Source: Kibdelosporangium persicum
GTDB taxonomy: Bacteria > Actinomycetota > Actinomycetes > Mycobacteriales > Pseudonocardiaceae
NCBI RefSeq assembly: GCF_013280595.1
Contig: NZ_JAAATY010000001.1
Location: 913,629 to 977,628 of the forward strand
DNA: 64,000 bases
Direction: 5' to 3'
Part shown: positions 35,761 to 42,622 of the stretch, one piece after another
Position numbering within the stretch: position 1 is the stretch's first letter
Layout of the letters: every line of letters starts with the position of its first letter
The notes under the pieces: model-generated
Told to the model about the DNA's origin: nothing
Database searches by the model: none
The model's input: the letters and a program-made list of their open reading frames with translations, nothing else
Translations under genes and position numbers: made by a program

Positions 35761-36573
35761 TTACCCGGTCGTCGCCACCTTGCCGGTCTCCAGGAACGTC
35801 TTCAGATCCGACAGCAGCTCGGGCCAGCCGCCGCTCGGCGGCAGCTGACCGCTGATCGCCTTGAGCATCATGCTGTCCGGGTCGAAGTCGTCGTGGATGA
35901 CGGTGAGCTTGACCTGCCGATCGGTCGGCTCGACCAGGAAGGTCACCTTGGACTGGCGTTCCTTGGCGTACCCGGCCAGCTGTTCCTCGGTCCAGCCGAA
36001 CACCTCGGCGTGCATCGGCTGGAAACGGTGCCAGCTGTAGGAGAGTTTGCGGTACGGCTCGGCTTCGAGCACGACCTGACCGTGGTCCTCGATCGAGCCG
36101 CCTTCCTCGTACTGCAGGTTGACCGGCGAGCCGGCCTGCCAGTCGGAGTGCAGCGCGAGCCCGCCCCAGTACTCGCGGGTGAACTTCGGTTCGGTCAGCG
36201 CCTGCCAGAGCTGCTCCGGGGTGGTGCTGATGTAGGTGGTGTAGACGAACTCCGGTTTGTCCATGGGTTGCAGCTCCAATGCGGTCTTCAAGTCGGCGAG
36301 CACCTGGACCCGGCCGCGGTGGTACTGGTTGATCCACCGGTCGGCGATGGCGTTGATCGGCTCGGCGTTGAGGTAGTGCAGCTTCTCCCGGCCGCGCCGG
36401 ACAGTCGTGACCAAGTTGGCGTCGACCAGCACCGCCAGGTGCTTGCTGACCGACTGCCTGGCCATGTCCAGCTCGCCGCACAGTTCACGCAGCGTCTGGC
36501 CGCTGCGCTTGTTGAGGCTGTCCAGCAGCCGTCGCCGGCCCGGGTCGGCCAGCGCTCGGAACACCTCGTCCAT
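35761..36573 (-). CDS. ArsR-SRPBCC fusion protein
   Basis: 270 residues from the ATG at 36573 (GAGGTGA upstream). An ArsR winged helix (about 1-95: R-A-L-A-D-P-G-R-R-R-L-L-D-S-L and Q-S-V-S-K-H-L-A-V-L) is fused to a SRPBCC/AHSA1 domain (about 110-265: P-E-Q-L-W-Q-A-L-T-E-P-K-F). The window also has an unfused ArsR and SRPBCC pair at 21634-22889, so the two layouts of the same partnership coexist. It probably represses its own gene through the paired palindromes at 36591-36635. Confidence 0.92.
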   Translation of the reverse strand: MDEVFRALADPGRRRLLDSLNKRSGQTLRELCGELDMARQSVSKHLAVLVDANLVTTVRRGREKLHYLNAEPINAIADRWINQYHRGRVQVLADLKTALELQPMDKPEFVYTTYISTTPEQLWQALTEPKFTREYWGGLALHSDWQAGSPVNLQYEEGGSIEDHGQVVLEAEPYRKLSYSWHRFQPMHAEVFGWTEEQLAGYAKERQSKVTFLVEPTDRQVKLTVIHDDFDPDSMMLKAISGQLPPSGGWPELLSDLKTFLETGKVATTG

Positions 36574-36590
36574 TGCTTCACCTCGTATAT

Positions 36591-36635
36591 GCAGCCGTTC
36601 GGCTGCCTTTTCACAATAGGCAGCCGTGCGGCTGC
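36591..36635. promoter_or_regulatory. paired palindromic operators of the ArsR-SRPBCC gene
   Basis: Two near-identical 16-bp palindromes, GCAGCCGTTCGGCTGC at 36591-36606 and GCAGCCGTGCGGCTGC at 36620-36635, spaced 29 bp centre to centre. They lie 18 to 62 bp upstream of the ATG. On the minus strand a TATTGT box falls between them. The number, symmetry and position fit a dimeric ArsR-type repressor blocking its own promoter. Confidence 0.7.
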
Positions 36636-36656
36636 ATGTCAAGCTCGCCGTCCGAA

Positions 36657-36706
36657 ACTGTCGGACCCTCCCGGTAACGTGGAAATCAGGGGGTTCCCCC
36701 TCGGGA
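36657..36706. repeat. duplicated intergenic element, copy A
   Basis: About 50 bp containing ACTGTCGGACC, then CGGTAACGT and GAAATCAGGGGGTTCCCCCT, of which the last has a self-complementary GGGGG/CCCCC core. A near copy occurs in the same orientation at 42339-42388. This copy lies 81 bp upstream of the SNF2 helicase start. Its role is unknown. Confidence 0.75.
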
Positions 36707-36786
36707 AATGGTGTTGCGGTCCGGGCTGCGCGGGCGCCGGACGGCGCCAGCCGGAAGTGTCGGTGGGGCGCGCTAGCGTGGTCCGC

Positions 36787-39600
36787 GTGGCACCGAACTG
36801 GGAACAGTCCCTCAGCTCGCTGCTCGGCTCGACGAGCGGGCCGAGCGGGGCTCCGTTGGGCGTCGAACTGACGCTGGCGACGGAGCCGTTGCTGTCACGC
36901 GCCCGTGGACCGGCTCCGACCCTGTTCGCCAAAGTGGTGCGGCAAGGGCGGAGCGGCTGGGTGAGCGGTGGTGTCTCGTGGGCCAGGCTGAATCCGTTCG
37001 AGGGGTACGACGAATCGCACGTCCGGCTTCTGCGCCAGATGTACGCGGTCTACCAAGCCCAGGACATGTACCAGCGTGACGAGAAGGTCATCGACCTGTC
37101 CCTGTTCGACACGCGTCACTTGTGGGCTCTGCTCGACGAGGCGCAGGAGATCGGCGTGACGTTGCTGCACGCGACGTACGGCTCCGCCGAACTGTGCCTC
37201 GACGCACACGACGGCAGCGAACTGGTGATCACGCCCGTCGTGCGAGTCAACGGCGTGGCCGATATCGTCCCCGTCCGGTTCCTCGGCGATGGATACGGCC
37301 TCGTGTATGTCAACCGGGAGGAACTGGACGAGACCGGCGAGGTCGACGACTGCCAGATCGGCCTGGCCAAGCTGACCAAACAGGCGCCGAAGTCCTTGCA
37401 GGACATGCTGTTGGGTGAGCACCGGATGCGGATTCCCGCCGCCGAGCGGTCCCGGTTCGTCGACCGCTACTACCCGCGCCTGCGGCACACCGCGCGGTTC
37501 GTCTCGACCGACGGATCGTTCACGCCGCCGTCGATATCCGGGCCGACGCTGCGGCTGAACGCGTCCTATCGGGACGATCACCAGCTCGACCTGGACTGGG
37601 AATGGCTCTACCGGATCGGGAACTCCGAACTGCGGGCACCGCTCGGCTCGGAGCCGGAGGCGTACCGCGATCCCGGTCAGGAGCAGGAGATCCTCGCGCG
37701 CCTGACGCTCGTCGAACCGGTGGACAAGACCCTGTGGGACCTGGCCACCATGCGGTTCACCACCGAGGTGCTGCCGCAGGTCGAGGAACTGCCCGGCGTG
37801 GAGGTCGAGGTGTTCGGCGTCCGGCCGGACTACCGGGAGGCTGGATCGGTCCAAATCGGGGTGTCGACCGAGGAGATCCCGGGCAAGACCGACTGGTTCG
37901 ACCTGACCGTGTCGGTCACCGTGGACGGCCGAGGTGTGCCGTTCATGGACGTCTTCCTGGCGTTGACCAGGGATCAGCCGTACCTCATCCTGCCGGACGG
38001 CGCCTATTTCTCGTTGCAGAAACCGGAACTGCGCACTCTGCACAAGCTGATCATCGAGGCGCGCGGCCTGATCGACCAGCCGGGCGACTCGCTGCGGATC
38101 AGTCGGTTCCAGGCAGGGCTGTGGGACGACCTGGCCAATCTCGGCGTGGTGGAACGCCAGGCGCGGGCGTGGCGCGAACAGGTCCGTGGCCTGCTGGATG
38201 AGCCTCCGTCGTTCGACGTCCCGGAGTCGCTGGACGCCCGGTTGCGCCCGTACCAGGTCGACGGGTTCCGCTGGCTGACTTTCCTGTGGGAGAACCAGCT
38301 CGGCGGCATCCTGGCCGACGACATGGGCCTCGGCAAGACGCTGCAGGCGCTCGCCCTGATCTGCCACGCGGCCGCCGGCACGCCGTTCCTCGTGGTCGCC
38401 CCGACCAGCGTGGTGTCCACCTGGGAGGCCGAGGTCGAGCGGTTCGCGCCCGGTCTGCGTATCGTGTCCATTGCGGACACCCTGCGGCACAAGGACCTGG
38501 CCTCGATGATCGTCCAGGCCGACGTGGTGGTCACGTCGTACACGTTGATGCGCCTGGACTTCGAGCAGTACGCGAAGCAGCCGTGGGCCGGGATGGTGCT
38601 GGACGAGGCGCAGGTGGTCAAGAACCACCAGTCGAAGGTGCACCAGTGTGCCCGGCGGATGCCCGCGCCGTTCAAGGTGGCGATCACCGGGACGCCGATG
38701 GAGAACAACCTGATGGAGCTGTGGGCGCTGCTGTCGATCACGGCGCCCGGCCTGTTTCCCGACCCGGTCCGGTTCCAGCAGTACTACGCCCGCCGGATCG
38801 AGCGGACCGGCGACCCGGAACTGCTCGCCCAGCTACGGCGCCGGGTCCGGCCGTTGCTCAAACGCCGGACCAAGGAACAGGTCGCGGCCGACCTTCCGGC
38901 CAAGCAGGAACAGGTGCTCGAAGTCGAGCTGCATCCCAAGCACCGCAAGGTGTACCAGACCCACCTGCAACGGGAACGCCTGCGGATCCTCGGCATGGTG
39001 CACGACATGAACGCCAACCGGTTCACGATCTTCCAGTCGTTGACCAAGCTGCGGCAGCTGAGCCTGCACCCCGCGCTGATCGACGAGAAGCACCAGGATA
39101 TGCCGTGTGCCAAGCTCGACGCGCTGCTCGACCAGTTGCACGACGTCGTCGCGGGCGGTCACCGCGCACTGGTGTTCAGCCAGTTCACCAGCTTCCTCGA
39201 AATCGTGCGCGCCCGGCTTGAGGTCCCGTACTGCTACCTCGACGGCGCCACCCGCAACCGTGGCAAGGTCGTGCGGCAGTTCAAGGACGGCACGGCGCCG
39301 GTGTTCCTGATCAGCCTCAAGGCCGGTGGCTTCGGCCTCAACCTGACCGAGGCCGACTACTGCTTCCTGCTCGACCCGTGGTGGAATCCGGCGACCGAGG
39401 CCCAGGCGATCGACCGGACGCACCGGATCGGCCAGACCCGGAACGTGATCGTGTACCGCCTGATCGCCAAGGACACGATCGAGGAGAAAGTGATGGCGCT
39501 CAAGGCGAAGAAGGCGGAGTTGTTCGCCAGCGTGCTCGACGAGGGCGACATGTTCGGCTCCACACTGGACGCCGACGACATCCGCACCCTGATCTCCTGA
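36787..39600 (+). CDS. SNF2/HepA family DNA translocase (helicase-like)
   Basis: 937 residues from the GTG at 36787; a TAGCGT box (36774-36779) lies 7 nt upstream. The N-terminal 450 residues match the bacterial SNF2 N-terminal (DUF3670-like) region. The motor has motif I D-M-G-L-G-K-T (about 512-518), motif II D-E-A-Q near 605, motif III T-G-T-P-M-E-N-N-L, motif V S-L-K-A-G-G-F-G-L-N-L near 842 and motif VI D-R-T-H-R-I-G-Q near 876. SNF2 proteins use ATP to remodel protein-DNA or RNA polymerase complexes. No nuclease or methylase domain is fused, so a restriction or defence role is possible but unproven. The 22-bp array follows. Confidence 0.93.
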   Translation: MAPNWEQSLSSLLGSTSGPSGAPLGVELTLATEPLLSRARGPAPTLFAKVVRQGRSGWVSGGVSWARLNPFEGYDESHVRLLRQMYAVYQAQDMYQRDEKVIDLSLFDTRHLWALLDEAQEIGVTLLHATYGSAELCLDAHDGSELVITPVVRVNGVADIVPVRFLGDGYGLVYVNREELDETGEVDDCQIGLAKLTKQAPKSLQDMLLGEHRMRIPAAERSRFVDRYYPRLRHTARFVSTDGSFTPPSISGPTLRLNASYRDDHQLDLDWEWLYRIGNSELRAPLGSEPEAYRDPGQEQEILARLTLVEPVDKTLWDLATMRFTTEVLPQVEELPGVEVEVFGVRPDYREAGSVQIGVSTEEIPGKTDWFDLTVSVTVDGRGVPFMDVFLALTRDQPYLILPDGAYFSLQKPELRTLHKLIIEARGLIDQPGDSLRISRFQAGLWDDLANLGVVERQARAWREQVRGLLDEPPSFDVPESLDARLRPYQVDGFRWLTFLWENQLGGILADDMGLGKTLQALALICHAAAGTPFLVVAPTSVVSTWEAEVERFAPGLRIVSIADTLRHKDLASMIVQADVVVTSYTLMRLDFEQYAKQPWAGMVLDEAQVVKNHQSKVHQCARRMPAPFKVAITGTPMENNLMELWALLSITAPGLFPDPVRFQQYYARRIERTGDPELLAQLRRRVRPLLKRRTKEQVAADLPAKQEQVLEVELHPKHRKVYQTHLQRERLRILGMVHDMNANRFTIFQSLTKLRQLSLHPALIDEKHQDMPCAKLDALLDQLHDVVAGGHRALVFSQFTSFLEIVRARLEVPYCYLDGATRNRGKVVRQFKDGTAPVFLISLKAGGFGLNLTEADYCFLLDPWWNPATEAQAIDRTHRIGQTRNVIVYRLIAKDTIEEKVMALKAKKAELFASVLDEGDMFGSTLDADDIRTLIS

Positions 39601-39639
39601 CCCGGAACGGCTCCCGACGCCCCCACCCGCGCATGTGAT

Positions 39640-39763
39640 CGTGCCGCCAAGGTCGACACACGGTGCCGCAGCGCCACGATCGTCACGTCGTGCCGCACCA
39701 CGGCCTCCCCTGGCGCGTTGAGTTCGCAGTCGCCGCTGATTTCCCAGCGAGATCGCGCCTCAA
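39640..39763. repeat. degenerate left flank of the 22-bp array
   Basis: Starting 40 bp after the SNF2 stop codon, two recognisable but diverged 22-bp units occur at 39640-39661 (CGTGCCGCCAAGG...) and 39662-39683 (GGTGCCGCAGC...). After a 5-bp shift a third occurs at 39689-39710 (CGTGCCGCACC...), and then increasingly weak similarity up to the regular array at 39764. This looks like an old, decayed edge of the array. Confidence 0.65.
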
Positions 39764-40269
39764 GGTACCCCCACGCGGATTGCGCGGTGCCGCAACGCGC
39801 ATCTCGGGATGCTGGAACCCGCCCCTCGCGGTGCCGGAATGGTCAACACGAGGTGCCACAACGCACATCTCAGGATGCTGGAACCCGCCCCTCGCGGTGC
39901 CGGAATGGTCAACACGAGGTGCCACAACGCACATCTCAGGATGCTGGAACCCGCCCCACACAGTGCCGGAACGGTCAACACGAGGTGCCACAACGCGCAT
40001 CTCAAGGTGCCGCAACGGTGGACACGAGGTGCCACAACGCGCATCTCAGGATGCTGGAACCCGCCCCACACAGTGCCGGAACGGTCAACACGAGGTGCCA
40101 CAACGCGCATCTCAAGGTGCCACAACGCGCATCTCAAGGTGCCGCAACGCGGATTGCGCGGTGCCGCAATGGTGGACACGCAGTGCCACAACGCGCATCT
40201 CAAGGTGCCGCAACGCGGATTGCGCGGTGCCGGAATGGTCGACACGAGGTGCCGCAACGGGTATCTCGG
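39764..40269. repeat. 22-bp modular tandem array, 23 units
   Basis: Twenty-three consecutive units of exactly 22 bp with no insertion or deletion. The first 11 bp are near constant (consensus RRTGCYRSAAY, most often GGTGCCGCAAC or GGTGCCACAAC). The second half comes in four types: A (GCGCATCTCAA-like), B (CCGCCCCTCGC-like, always after GATGCTGGAA), C (GGTCAACACGA-like) and D (GCGGATTGCGC). The order is D A B C A B C A B C A C A B C A A D C A D C A. Every B follows A, every B is followed by C, and every C is followed by A, so the basic higher-order unit is a 66-bp A-B-C or A-D-C trimer. No gene can be supported in it. Confidence 0.95.
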
Positions 40270-40310
40270 GCGGGGCTGGGCGTTGGCCGCTGTTTGGGTT
40301 GTGGGGGTCG

Positions 40311-42191
40311 TTATTCCGCGTCGGCTGTTACTGCGGTTCGGTCGTCGAACTGGGTTCGGTAGAGCTCGGCGTAGCGGCCGCCTGCCGCCAGGAGTTGTTC
40401 ATGGGTGCCGCGTTCGATGATGCGGCCGGCTTCGACCACGAGGATGAGGTCGGCGGCGCGGACCGTGGACAGGCGATGGGCGATCACCAGTGCCGTGCGG
40501 CCGGCAAGGGCTTCGACAAGGGCTTCCTGGACGGCTGCCTCGGAGGAGGAGTCCAGGTGGGCGGTGGCCTCGTCGAGGATCACCACGCGAGGTTTGGCCA
40601 GCAGCAGGCGGGCGATGGTGAGACGTTGGCGCTCGCCGCCGGAGAGGCGGTAACCACGTTCGCCGACGATGGTGTCGATCTGGTCGGGCAAGGAACGGAC
40701 AAGGTCGGCGAGGCGGGCGCGGGTCAGCGAGTCCCAGATCTCCTCGTCGGTCGCCTTCGGGTTGGCCAGGCGCAGGTTGTCGCCGATGGACTCGTGGAAC
40801 AGGTGGCCGTCCTGCGTGACCAGGCCGATGGTGTCGCGGATGGACTCGAACGACAGGTCCTTCACGTCCACTCCGGCCAGCCGGACAGCGCCGGAGTCCG
40901 CGTCGTAGAGCCGGGGTGTGAGTGACGCGATCGTCGACTTGCCCGCACCGGACGAGCCGACCAAGGCCACCAACTGGCCGGGTTCGGCCCTGAAGGAGAT
41001 GCCGTGCAGCACTTGGTCCCCACCTCGGGTGTCCAGTGCCGCGACGTCTTCCAGCGACGCCAGCGAGACCTTGTCGGCCGCCGGGTAGGCGAAGTCGACG
41101 TTGTCGAACTCGATCGACACCGGGCCGTCCGGCACGGCCTTCGGGTTCGGCTTCTCCTTGATCAACGGCGGCAGGTCGAGCACCTCGAAGACCCGCTCGA
41201 AGCTGACCAGCGCGGTCATCACGTCCACGCGCGCGTTCGCCAGCCCGGTCAACGGCTGGTACAGCCTGGTCAGCAACAGCGCCAGGGTGACGACCGTGCC
41301 CGCGTCCAGGGAACCTTCCAGGGAAAGGTATCCGCCGAGTCCGTAGACCAGAGCCAACGCCAGCGCGGACACCAGCGACAAGGCAGTCATGAACTGCCAC
41401 TGGTTCACCGCCGTGCGCACGCCGATGTCCCGCACGCGACGCGCCCGCCTGCCGAACTCCGCCGACTCGTCCTGCGGGCGGCCGAAGAGCTTGATCAGCG
41501 TGGCGCCCGGCGCGGAGAACCGCTCGGTCATCTGGGTCGTCATCGCGGCGTTGTGCCCGGCCGCCTCCCGCTCCAGCCCGGCCAGCTTGCGGCCCATCCG
41601 GCGCGCGGGCAGGTAGAAGACCGGCAGCATGATCAACGCCAGCAACGTGATCTGCCACGACAGCGCGATCATCACGACCAGCGTGAGCACCAGGGCGATG
41701 ATGTTGTTGGTCACCATGGACAACGTCATCGTGAAGGCGCGCTGCGCCGCGATCACGTCGTTGTTCAGCCTGCTGACCAACGCGCCGGTCCGGGTGCGGG
41801 TGAAGAACGCGACCGGCATCCGCTGCACGTGGTCGAACACGGACTGCCGTAACCGCAGGATCAGTTCCTCGCCGATGCTCGCCGACCGCCAGCGCTCGAC
41901 CATGCCGACCACGGCGTCGATCACCGCGATCGCGGCGATCACCAGCGCGAGGCCGACGACGACGCTCGAGTCCTCCCGGTTCATGATCGCGTCGACCACC
42001 CGGCCCGCGATCACCGGAGTGGCCACGGCGAGCACCGCGGAGATGGCGCTGAACAGCAACAACGCCAGCACGGCGCCGCGCAGCGGCCGGGCGAACCGGA
42101 CGATCCGGCGGACCGTCTCCCGGCTGACGCGTTGGCCTCCTTCCTGCATGGCGCTCTCCAACGCCATCCAGGACGAGAAGTTCATGTCCAC
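40311..42191 (-). CDS. ABC exporter (fused permease-ATPase)
   Basis: 626 residues from a GTG at 42191 with GGGGAG upstream. Six spans in the first 330 residues (ABC transporter type 1 fold). The ATPase domain has Walker A G-S-S-G-A-G-K-S-T near 411, a Q loop with T-Q-D-G, signature L-S-G-G-E near 512, Walker B V-V-I-L-D-E-A-T and the H loop A-H-R-L-S-T. It should work as a homodimer exporting a drug or lipid. The upstream MerR-type promoter (42229-42259) suggests induction by a small molecule. It is not coupled to the other ABC pair. Confidence 0.92.
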   Translation of the reverse strand: MDMNFSSWMALESAMQEGGQRVSRETVRRIVRFARPLRGAVLALLLFSAISAVLAVATPVIAGRVVDAIMNREDSSVVVGLALVIAAIAVIDAVVGMVERWRSASIGEELILRLRQSVFDHVQRMPVAFFTRTRTGALVSRLNNDVIAAQRAFTMTLSMVTNNIIALVLTLVVMIALSWQITLLALIMLPVFYLPARRMGRKLAGLEREAAGHNAAMTTQMTERFSAPGATLIKLFGRPQDESAEFGRRARRVRDIGVRTAVNQWQFMTALSLVSALALALVYGLGGYLSLEGSLDAGTVVTLALLLTRLYQPLTGLANARVDVMTALVSFERVFEVLDLPPLIKEKPNPKAVPDGPVSIEFDNVDFAYPAADKVSLASLEDVAALDTRGGDQVLHGISFRAEPGQLVALVGSSGAGKSTIASLTPRLYDADSGAVRLAGVDVKDLSFESIRDTIGLVTQDGHLFHESIGDNLRLANPKATDEEIWDSLTRARLADLVRSLPDQIDTIVGERGYRLSGGERQRLTIARLLLAKPRVVILDEATAHLDSSSEAAVQEALVEALAGRTALVIAHRLSTVRAADLILVVEAGRIIERGTHEQLLAAGGRYAELYRTQFDDRTAVTADAE

Positions 42192-42228
42192 GGTGTGCTC
42201 CCCACGCGGATTTCGGACGGGCGCCCTC

Positions 42229-42259
42229 AGTGTGCGACCTCAACCAAGGTCGAGGTCAA
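42229..42259 (-). promoter_or_regulatory. MerR-type promoter with 19-bp spacer
   Basis: On the minus strand a TTGACC box (42259-42254) and a CACACT box (42234-42229) are separated by 19 bp. Between them is an almost perfect dyad (ACCTCGACC-TT-GGTTGAGGT, 42256-42237, one mismatch). MerR-family activators act on promoters with an over-long 19-20-bp spacer that contains such a dyad. The boxes point at the ABC exporter at 40311-42191. No MerR gene is in the window, so the regulator would act in trans. Confidence 0.68.
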
Positions 42260-42338
42260 CTTTCCGGGCTCCGCGACCTTAGCGCGCGGGTCCGACAATT
42301 CCGGACGAATCGCAGGTCAGCCGCTGTATCGCCGGGAA

Positions 42339-42388
42339 CTGTCGGACCCCTGCGGTAACGTTGAAATCAGGGGTTCCCCCTGAGGGAA
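42339..42388. repeat. duplicated intergenic element, copy B
   Basis: Near copy of the element at 36657-36706 in the same orientation: ACTGTCGGACCCCTGCGG, then TAACGTTGAAATCA and GGGGTTCCCCCT. It differs by a few substitutions and a 1-bp deletion in the G run. No gene follows it on its own strand; instead the 31-32-bp array begins about 45 bp downstream. Confidence 0.75.
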
Positions 42389-42431
42389 TTCCTGGTGCGG
42401 GGAGGGATGGGCTGGGGCGGTTCGCGTGACT

Positions 42432-42622
42432 GCCGAGGCGCGGGGCCACAGCCTCGACGATCGCCGAGGCGCCGACTCCGCGGTTCAGCCATCGCTGAGG
42501 CGCCATCAACAACGGCCGAAGCACCAGGCCCGACGCTTCACCAACCACCGAGGCAGCGGGCCGGCGACCTCGACAACTGCCCGAGCACCGGGCCTGCGGC
42601 TTCACCGACCGCCGAGGCGCCA
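42432..42622. repeat. 31-32-bp degenerate tandem array
   Basis: Seven copies of a GCCGAGGCGCC-like core start at 42432, 42463, 42494, 42515, 42547, 42579 and 42611, giving spacings of 31, 31, 21, 32, 32 and 32 bp. The sequence between cores is variable but tends to contain CGAC or TTCACC. The last unit encodes the C-terminus and stop codon of the ABC gene at 42602-44326. No coding function can be supported for the array itself. Confidence 0.75.

Noticed and set aside
39764..40269. CRISPR array
   Set aside because: Units are contiguous, without unique spacers of constant length between identical repeats, and no cas gene is in the window.
39663..40925. Long open frames across the 22-bp array on both strands, encoding 22-residue periodic peptides
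   Set aside because: 66 bp is a multiple of three, so a stop-free repeat stays open in several frames at once. No frame has a ribosome-binding site with a sensible start, and the predicted peptides (rich in C, R, H and N) look like translated repeat.
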